A stretch of 13,401 bases of DNA from Euryarchaeota archaeon UBA13 (GTDB lineage: Archaea > Thermoplasmatota > Poseidoniia > Poseidoniales > Poseidoniaceae). This document shows, one piece after another, positions 7,262-13,401 of this stretch (within the stretch, counting starts at the first letter, position 1; every line of letters begins with the position of its first letter). Location of the stretch: assembly GCA_002495945.1 (NCBI GenBank), contig DAHU01000084.1, forward strand, positions 1 to 13,401, given 5' to 3'. The notes beneath the pieces were generated by a model that saw only the letters and a program-made list of their open reading frames with translations, was not told where the DNA came from and searched no databases. The position numbers and the translations under genes are program-made.

Positions 7262-8029
7262 TCAAAGGTTAAGACGAGTAGTATTACATCCAATTGACCA
7301 TTCTGGATTCACACTCATCGCTTCGAGTGTCTGTTCGAGCAAGTCATCTTCAGCAATTGCATCATAACCCGTTCCCGGCGCAATTGCAATGCTTATATTG
7401 TAGCCATCAAATAGGTAATTTTCCAATTGAAAATTTAAATTTCCAATTGAGATTTTAGTTTCGGTATTTCCAATTGGAATTTTAATTTCCCGAGGATTAA
7501 GATGCATACCCCTTCTTGCCGCTTTTTGTATGGCTTCTTTACCCGTCCACATTGTTACACTATGTTGAGGATTATCTTGCAAATAGGCTAATTCTTCACC
7601 TTTAGCCATCATATCATAAACCCCGGAGGAGATTTCGAGTTTTGTAGGTTCACCATCTATCCCTACAGTCCATGAGGGTTCTACTAATGCGACAAAAGCC
7701 ATTCCGTTAGAGTGGCCTATCGATATTGACGGCAGTGGATTTCTTAGCCAGGTTCCGGGCATGTAAGCAATACTTGGGGCGCGATATTCATTTCTTCTGA
7801 CCTCCAGCAATGAGGCGTCAATGCCCCACGCCTCCAAAGCCTGTTCTAGCAACAAACGTCCACCAAGATATTCTCGTTTACGCTTTTCAGTTACAAACGT
7901 CGCATACTCATCAACATCAGCCAACTGCACATCCGATAATGATAAATTGTCAATAGGTGCAACGACGCAGAGTAACCTCGGACTATCAGAACCGAAATCT
8001 ACTGGTATTGTGCGCATTAGTTCCACCAT
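7262..8029 (-). CDS. 4'-phosphopantetheinyl transferase, Sfp-type
   Basis: This enzyme moves the phosphopantetheine arm of coenzyme A onto carrier proteins, here most likely the three ACPs of the adjacent megasynthase. The 255-aa length is typical of Sfp-type enzymes. Motifs in order are KRKREYLGGRLLLE (about 49-62), the CoA-contacting SISIGHS with H106, the Mg-binding VGIDGEP (D125, E127) and WTGKEAIQKA (W161, K164, E165, K169). The start ATG at 8029 shares its A with the stop of the megasynthase gene (TAATG), which implies translational coupling. A second ATG four codons later (8017) is a possible alternative. No Shine-Dalgarno is seen before ATG 8029. Residues about 181-203, just after the last motif, are encoded by an AT-rich stretch with three copies of TTCCAATTG on the plus strand. 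The family is confident; partner specificity is inferred from the operon. Confidence 0.93.
   Translation of the reverse strand: MVELMRTIPVDFGSDSPRLLCVVAPIDNLSLSDVQLADVDEYATFVTEKRKREYLGGRLLLEQALEAWGIDASLLEVRRNEYRAPSIAYMPGTWLRNPLPSISIGHSNGMAFVALVEPSWTVGIDGEPTKLEISSGVYDMMAKGEELAYLQDNPQHSVTMWTGKEAIQKAARRGMHLNPREIKIPIGNTETKISIGNLNFQLENYLFDGYNISIAIAPGTGYDAIAEDDLLEQTLEAMSVNPEWSIGCNTTRLNL
7421..7476 (-). repeat. Short AT-rich direct repeats inside the PPTase gene
   Basis: TTCCAATTG occurs at 7421-7429, 7441-7449 and 7468-7476 (plus-strand reading), with spacings of 20 and 27 bases and A/T runs between. In the protein this gives two similar segments, KIPIGN and KISIGN, then NFQLEN. The reading frame is kept. 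It may be a small tandem expansion in a tolerant loop. Confidence 0.6.
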
Positions 8030-11000
8030 TAGCGTTCAAGAATGAATCGCTGTTCATCTGGGACTGGAGCCATACTCTTCAATCTCAAACCTTTCAGTGC
8101 AAGTACTGGTGCGTCATCGTCGCCAACAATTATCACATCATGCACCGTAACTCCACCATCTTCAACTGCAACCCTTAAACTCCTCATCCTCAATACTTCA
8201 TAACGTTCTGGCACGCGTAGATTGGTTGACCATTCAATGCCGATTGGCAGTGACGAAAAACCCTCAGACTCCATTGCCACAAATCCTGCGTTTTGAAATC
8301 CTGCCTCGATCAACATCGGCAGTGCTTCAAGTAACACCTCATCACCGCTTGATTCAACTTCAAATTGTTCTCTTATGGGCAGTTGGTTGCGCATTAATGC
8401 GATACTGTCTGCGCCCGGTGATTCATCATCGCCAACACCTCTAATGACGCCACCGTGAGATTGGAATCTCGGCCCGTGGAAATACCTTTGATAGATGAAT
8501 GAAGGCAATAGCACCAAATCATCTAAGCGTGGAATTCCAATATCTGGCATCTTTGATACCTCTGAGTGTAAAAATCCGGATAGGTCATCACTCTTTTCTA
8601 TCAGCCTAACCGTCGCAGAATGGTGTTCGCGTTCCCCGAATACCTCGCCCTTTGAATTACTCAAGTCGGAAACCAATTGGCAATTAATCCAATGAACACC
8701 ATTTTCAGACTTAGTGTGAGTAGCCACCACCCTTACTTTCATCTGAGACTTTAGCAATTTAACTGGTAATCCAAAAGTAACATTTTCAAAGCCTGCTAAA
8801 CACGTAGAAGGCTTAAGCAATAGGGCATTTTCTGCAAACATCTCTAGTGCCATTACGCCGGGATGATAGGGCACTCCATCTATGGCGTGATCGTTAAGGA
8901 ATGGGTGTATATCAGTTGAAAGTGTGGTTTCAGTTGTTAATGTTGTTTCACCATCGAATGAGATTACTTTGTCAAGCAGCGGGAATCGTGAGGGGTCGGA
9001 AATTACAGCAGCCATTTCTGAAGGTAACCTCAACGGAGGCTCTCTAAAGCTGTCAAACCTGTCCATAAGTCCCAGTGAGCCGCAGCCAAGTACTCTACGC
9101 TTACCGCCTGCTAGTGCTTCATCAACAAATATCTCTACACCAGTATCGACATCAAGGGTTTCTATTCCGGCGGCAGCAAAGACGGCTTCAATCGAGCCCC
9201 TAGTTGCCATTCCAACATCTTTCCACCCGGTCCAACCGATTGCTACAGCACGACATCTTCCTGTTGCTGTTAATCTAGCCATCTCGGCATCTAAGACGCT
9301 GTTTGCAGCAGCATAATCGGTTTGGCCACCGTTACCAAAACGGCCGGCTACGCTGGTAAAACACGCAGCAAATTTTAGCGACTTAGTACCTGATGCGTCA
9401 ACTGCAGACATAAGAGATTTCCAACCATCTAGTTTGACTCTCACAACGCGGTCAAAGACAGCATAATCCTTGTCAGCTACAAGTTTTGAATCTTCTAATC
9501 CCGCACCGTGTACAACTCCAGTAATTTTACGATTAATCGATTTACCAAGTTCAATCAATCCGGCTCTATCCATCACGTCTACTGAATGATATTTTGCCTT
9601 ATTACCGGTTTTTTCGATGCGGTCTAATGTGATGTAAACGTCTCTGCTACGAGTATACTTTTGCCATTCTCGATTCCAATCAACCATTGTGACTTTACCA
9701 GCCTCACTAGCTTCAACCATTGATTCACGTAATGCAAGTTTTCGCTCTGATAGTTGGGCTTCGGACCAGTCTATCCAAGATTGAGTTTCTTCGATCAAAG
9801 TTGAACGCCCGAGTAGAATAAAGTGCGCATTTGCGTCGGTACTGGCTTGTGCAACACCTATTACCGATGCAGCGGTTACTCCAGAGCCTCCACCTGAAAC
9901 CAACCAAGTGTCGCTATTATCTAACGGCTGACGTTCTCCCTCAAGTGCTTCATCAAACGCAACCAAAGACCATCTTCGTTCATCTCTATCGATACCAATC
10001 TCAACCTCTCCACCAATATTGAAAATATCATCAACGATAAGTTGGGCTGCATGTGGTGCATCAAGAACGATTTCTGGATGCAAATCTAATGCTCTTGCTC
10101 GCAAATGAGTTTGTTCAAATGAATACGACTTAGTGACGCCGCTGGCCGAACATTGGATTGCATTGAACAAATCCCCAATATTACCGTGCCTGCCGTCAAG
10201 TGTGGTAACCGATGCAACTAAGCCGCTACTCAATTGGCTCAAGCTGTGGTCTAGGCCTTTCAACAATGAAAACCAGCCGTGAGCAGCAAGGGCAATTTGT
10301 GAGGATGGGTATGTGTCTTCATCCCACTCAACACCGGCCAACTTCAGTGCAGCCAAATGTATAACACCACATATGTCGGATTTATTCAATTCATCACAAA
10401 CTTGCTCCATGTGTTCGGTATTGGCAGGGTCTGCGCGCAAGACTACTCTGGTTCCTTCCTTTTGCATTGACATATCGCGTATCTCTGACTCAAAGCCAAC
10501 TCTTACCGCCTCAAGACCGCGATTTTCGAGGTGCAGACAAATTTCCTCTGCGATTCCCCAACCATCATCGGTCACTACAACCGTGCCCGACAACTCAAGT
10601 TTTTCTTGTGTGCCAAGACATTCCTCTATTTCGACTTGCCAGCGGCGACATCCTGTAGCGGGAATGCTTTGCGCTTGCGTGTCACTCGAAGTTGTATCAA
10701 TTGGTTCATTGGTTAACTCGGCAGCAGTGCCTTCGATAGAAGATGTTACAGGTGCCTCTTGTTCGGTTTCAGCAGGCCCACCACTCATTTTGACAATATA
10801 TGCGGTAAAGTGATTGAGAGTAGGGTGGTCACTGAGCACAAAATCCTCATCGACAGGAAGTGCGAAAATGTCTCTAACCTCTGCCATAATTTCCGCTTGT
10901 TTGACCGTATCGATGCCTAACTCTCCTTCTAAGTCTTGATCCATTTCAATGAAATCTGCTGGGTAACCGGTGTGTTTTACTACAACTTCAATCAATTTAG

Positions 11001-13401
11001 ACTCAATTTCAGAATTTGCGCCTGCTGATGGCACACTGGGCAATTCAATTGGCACTTCTGGAGTTGTTATGGTTGATTCATGAATAGGCTGTACCTCTTC
11101 AAGCACAACATTACTAATTTCTGAACCAGTCATTTTTTGGATGTAAACTATCATGTGGTTTAGTGTTGGATAATCTGCTAAAACAAAATCTTCGTCAACT
11201 GGAAGTCCAAATTTTGTCCTAATGTCTGCCATTATTTCCGCTTGTTTGACGGTATCTATGCCTAACTCACCCTCTAAGTCTTGATCTAATTCTATGAAAT
11301 CTGCAGGATAGCCTGTGTGCTGTACTACAACCTCGATTACGGTTTCAACAAGATTTGCATCGTCGGCAGATACAGATTGAGCTGGTGCACTCTTAGCTTC
11401 GACTGGTTCAGAGACTGCTTTTTCTACAGGCACGGCTTGTTCAATTATTTCCTTGGCTACCACCGCTGGAGTTGCAACCGCTGGTAAAGCGGCCCCGGCG
11501 CCTCCAGTCATCTTACCGATATAGCCAATCATGTGATTCAATGTGGGATAATCGGCCAAGACGAAATCTTCGTCAACTGGTAAGTTGAATTTACTGCGTA
11601 TGTCGGCCATAATCTCGGCCTGTTTGACCGTATCTATGCCTAATTCACCCTCTAAGTCTTGGTCCAATTCCACAAAGTCAGCCGGATAGCCTGTATGTTC
11701 CACAACTACCTCAATTACTGTTCCAACCACATCGGTATTATCGGAGCCCAATGCAGGCGTAACGACTGGTTCAGATGGCGTTATTGGCGCAGCAACTTCC
11801 ACTTGCTCCACTGCTGGTTGTGATTCTACAATCTGTGGCACATCATCAACTGCACCGTGATAATTTCCGCCTTCAAATTCTTTAGTCACCGACCAATCAG
11901 AACCTTGAATCCCTCCGTGAAGATTTTCATTGCCCTCTACATATGAGACTAACTTACCGTCCAATATTCGTAAAACAACATCATTGGAATTGGCTAGACC
12001 ACATATCCAACTCATGAATTTCCTACCGTCAATTCTGGCCCCATTTATCTCGCATTTGCGAACCAGAGATAAGGCGATTTGTGAACCAAAGCCAGCACCA
12101 AAACGCAAACCATACTGAAGATTAGGGTAATCTCCGCCCTTCGATAAATTCAAGTTTCCAAGTTCAGGATCTTTTTCTCGATAATTGGCAATTGGTGGAA
12201 TTCTGCCTGTAAGCATTCCGTATAGCATGCTGGCATCTTCAATCCCAACCGCCATTGGGTGACCTGTGAAACCCTTGGTATTGGCAATTACCAAACTATC
12301 AGCACTATCTCCGAAAGTACTGCGTAGAGCCTTCACTTCTGATTGAGCAGAACCTCCACGTGCAGGGGTATAGGTTTCGTGGGAGAAAAATACCGTGTTA
12401 GGCGCCATTTGGTGCCTGTTAAGGCCCCATTTTACTTCCATCCTAGAAATGAAATTGTCAACGGTTTGTGCAACGTGCTCAACATCAAGCCTCGTGCCGT
12501 GATATGCGGAATTGGCAATTGTGGTACCGAGTAACTCCGCTATTGGTTGAACTCCACGCTCAGTTGCCTGTGAATTTCTTTCCAGAACAAATGCTGCTGC
12601 GCCCATGCCAAGAATTAATCCATTTCTTCGGCGGTCAAATGGCAGTGCTGTATCCTCGACTACATTGTGTGTCGATGCTGCTCCAGAGGCGGCGAATCCT
12701 CCACCAATCCATTCCCACAAATCATCTCCTGTAACGTCATCCGCAGAAATAATCACCACTCGGTCTGCTCGATTGGTTTCAATCCAATCCTGAGCCACAC
12801 CGAAAGCGGCAGTTGCTGAGGCACAGGCTAAGTTAATCGTACTATTTGGTCCTCTAATGCCGGTATATTGGGCAAATTGAGAGTGTCCCATATTGAGTGT
12901 TTGGAATAAAAATCGGCGGTCGAAGCGGCCTTCTCCATCATCCCCGTTGTTTTTTGCATGTTTCATTGCCATCTGTAATCCTGGGAAACAAGATGCGAAA
13001 ACAATACCGGTTCTATCCCTTTGCACTTGAGGGACTTGCCAATTAGTGATTAATCGTAATCCCCCCTTTCCGACCTGTTCAACCGGTGTGAGTGGAATTC
13101 CCGCATCCCTCAAGGCCAACAGACCTGCAGCGACGGCTAACTGGGTTGTTATATCCCAAGCCATGACCACCTTGGCATCAATGCCAAATTCTTCGGCCAA
13201 ATCGAAAGCACCCTTTACTCCCGCTAACTGCGGTATATCAGCAAACTGTGTGGCTTTTTCCATATTTACTGAGCCATCTCGACCCTTGATTAATCGAACA
13301 ATATTTTTGTCAAGCAAGCGCTGCTTATACTCGTTGCTTACCTCGGAAATGCAGGTTTCACCACGAACCAGTCTCTCGAACACATCGTCAGAAAATACCT
13401 T
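8029..13401 (-). CDS. Type I polyketide/PUFA-synthase-like megasynthase: KS-ACP-ACP-ACP-psiKR/KR-DH, no AT (N-terminus outside window)
   Basis: The frame stays open through the right edge, so the start is upstream; residues count from GTG 13383. The ketosynthase (about 1-455) has nucleophile C187 (NLACAS), H335 (SHETYTPARGG, in place of HGTGT) and H375 (TKGFTGH), so it should condense. No acyltransferase follows; a linker about 455-550 leads to three ACPs (553-628, 679-754, 794-869). Each ACP carries LGIDTVKQAE with Thr (585, 711, 826) where Ser is usual. Then come a degenerate Rossmann half (about 905-1150) and an active KR with GGGSG at 1164-1168, S1344, Y1357 and N1361. A double-hotdog dehydratase (about 1480-1784) has H1499 (NDHAIDGVPYHPG) and, where Asp is expected, E1693. 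The KR has the SVAGRFGN-GQ-DYA pattern typical of PfaA-type synthases. PfaA itself has an AT between KS and the ACPs. The product is probably a reduced or unsaturated acyl chain; its structure cannot be read. The gene is coupled to a PPTase through TAATG. Confidence 0.93.
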   Translation of the reverse strand, partial: KVFSDDVFERLVRGETCISEVSNEYKQRLLDKNIVRLIKGRDGSVNMEKATQFADIPQLAGVKGAFDLAEEFGIDAKVVMAWDITTQLAVAAGLLALRDAGIPLTPVEQVGKGGLRLITNWQVPQVQRDRTGIVFASCFPGLQMAMKHAKNNGDDGEGRFDRRFLFQTLNMGHSQFAQYTGIRGPNSTINLACASATAAFGVAQDWIETNRADRVVIISADDVTGDDLWEWIGGGFAASGAASTHNVVEDTALPFDRRRNGLILGMGAAAFVLERNSQATERGVQPIAELLGTTIANSAYHGTRLDVEHVAQTVDNFISRMEVKWGLNRHQMAPNTVFFSHETYTPARGGSAQSEVKALRSTFGDSADSLVIANTKGFTGHPMAVGIEDASMLYGMLTGRIPPIANYREKDPELGNLNLSKGGDYPNLQYGLRFGAGFGSQIALSLVRKCEINGARIDGRKFMSWICGLANSNDVVLRILDGKLVSYVEGNENLHGGIQGSDWSVTKEFEGGNYHGAVDDVPQIVESQPAVEQVEVAAPITPSEPVVTPALGSDNTDVVGTVIEVVVEHTGYPADFVELDQDLEGELGIDTVKQAEIMADIRSKFNLPVDEDFVLADYPTLNHMIGYIGKMTGGAGAALPAVATPAVVAKEIIEQAVPVEKAVSEPVEAKSAPAQSVSADDANLVETVIEVVVQHTGYPADFIELDQDLEGELGIDTVKQAEIMADIRTKFGLPVDEDFVLADYPTLNHMIVYIQKMTGSEISNVVLEEVQPIHESTITTPEVPIELPSVPSAGANSEIESKLIEVVVKHTGYPADFIEMDQDLEGELGIDTVKQAEIMAEVRDIFALPVDEDFVLSDHPTLNHFTAYIVKMSGGPAETEQEAPVTSSIEGTAAELTNEPIDTTSSDTQAQSIPATGCRRWQVEIEECLGTQEKLELSGTVVVTDDGWGIAEEICLHLENRGLEAVRVGFESEIRDMSMQKEGTRVVLRADPANTEHMEQVCDELNKSDICGVIHLAALKLAGVEWDEDTYPSSQIALAAHGWFSLLKGLDHSLSQLSSGLVASVTTLDGRHGNIGDLFNAIQCSASGVTKSYSFEQTHLRARALDLHPEIVLDAPHAAQLIVDDIFNIGGEVEIGIDRDERRWSLVAFDEALEGERQPLDNSDTWLVSGGGSGVTAASVIGVAQASTDANAHFILLGRSTLIEETQSWIDWSEAQLSERKLALRESMVEASEAGKVTMVDWNREWQKYTRSRDVYITLDRIEKTGNKAKYHSVDVMDRAGLIELGKSINRKITGVVHGAGLEDSKLVADKDYAVFDRVVRVKLDGWKSLMSAVDASGTKSLKFAACFTSVAGRFGNGGQTDYAAANSVLDAEMARLTATGRCRAVAIGWTGWKDVGMATRGSIEAVFAAAGIETLDVDTGVEIFVDEALAGGKRRVLGCGSLGLMDRFDSFREPPLRLPSEMAAVISDPSRFPLLDKVISFDGETTLTTETTLSTDIHPFLNDHAIDGVPYHPGVMALEMFAENALLLKPSTCLAGFENVTFGLPVKLLKSQMKVRVVATHTKSENGVHWINCQLVSDLSNSKGEVFGEREHHSATVRLIEKSDDLSGFLHSEVSKMPDIGIPRLDDLVLLPSFIYQRYFHGPRFQSHGGVIRGVGDDESPGADSIALMRNQLPIREQFEVESSGDEVLLEALPMLIEAGFQNAGFVAMESEGFSSLPIGIEWSTNLRVPERYEVLRMRSLRVAVEDGGVTVHDVIIVGDDDAPVLALKGLRLKSMAPVPDEQRFILER
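10777..11727 (-). repeat. Three tandem acyl carrier protein domains
   Basis: The ACPs lie at 11727-11500, 11349-11122 and 11004-10777, separated by Pro/Ala/Val/Glu-rich linkers of about 50 and 39 residues. All share HTGYPADF, DQDLEGELGIDTVKQAEIMA and LPVDEDFVL. ACP1 and ACP2 are identical over an 18-residue stretch of helix III (PVDEDF through NHMI), yet 8 of those 18 codons differ synonymously. The duplication is therefore not recent, and the protein sequence is held by selection. Tandem ACPs are known to raise output in PUFA synthases. Confidence 0.93.

Noticed and set aside
10313..10813. A 166-codon plus-strand open frame opposite the megasynthase.
   Set aside because: It is Ser/Cys/Thr-rich, with the composition expected of an antisense shadow of the conserved minus-strand gene; it shows no motif or start signal.
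11400..12070. A frameshift or deletion that removed an acyltransferase from the megasynthase.
   Set aside because: The frame is uninterrupted and the KS-ACP linker is ordinary Pro/Val/Glu-rich sequence with no AT remnant in any frame that I could see.
8029..13401. Naming the megasynthase pfaA.
   Set aside because: KR and DH resemble PfaA, but the AT is missing, the ACPs carry Thr, and the KS has HETYTPARGG in place of HGTGT, so orthology is not established.

Overview
The window looks like chromosomal DNA of a marine planktonic archaeon, most plausibly Marine Group II/III Euryarchaeota (Poseidoniales-like). The evidence for this is indirect. A tRNA-Gly has discriminator base A73, which is the archaeal/eukaryotic state (bacterial tRNA-Gly normally has U73). 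One gene has a strong Shine-Dalgarno element, while its neighbour has none and instead has a TATA-like box about 26 nt before its ATG. The content is rich in secreted or membrane-anchored hydrolases, including a lipoprotein with a 'SGC-FGE'-type lipobox and a very long thrombospondin-type-3-like calcium-repeat protein. A bacterial origin is not excluded.

Layout. The left half (1-7261) is on the plus strand. It holds (1) the C-terminal part of a giant surface protein, probably a subtilisin-type protease, with 15 Cys-paired Ca-binding modules, a membrane anchor and a proline-rich tail; (2) tRNA-Gly(TCC); (3) an M28-family zinc peptidase lipoprotein with a complete metal site; (4) a five-TM membrane protein fused to an alpha/beta hydrolase with a GHSLGG nucleophile elbow; and (5) a small MerT-like membrane protein starting at TTG behind a near-perfect Shine-Dalgarno. 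Genes 3 and 4 are closely spaced, as are 4 and 5. Genes 1, 3 and 4 fit a lifestyle of degrading extracellular protein and ester-linked matter.

The right half (7262-13401) is on the minus strand and is the most interesting part. It carries an operon of a type I polyketide/PUFA-synthase-like megasynthase (KS - three tandem ACPs - pseudo-KR/KR - DH, no acyltransferase, N-terminus beyond the window) and an Sfp-type 4'-phosphopantetheinyl transferase, with stop and start overlapping as TAATG. The PPTase presumably converts the ACPs to the holo form. The KS makes the C-C bond, KR reduces and DH dehydrates. The acyltransferase, and any enoyl reductase, must come from elsewhere, possibly from genes just beyond the right edge. 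All three ACPs carry Thr, not Ser, at the phosphopantetheine attachment position. ACP-dependent acyl assembly is not part of standard archaeal lipid synthesis, so this locus is the best candidate for a little-described system. The two halves meet tail to tail at 7261/7262 with no base between the stop codons.
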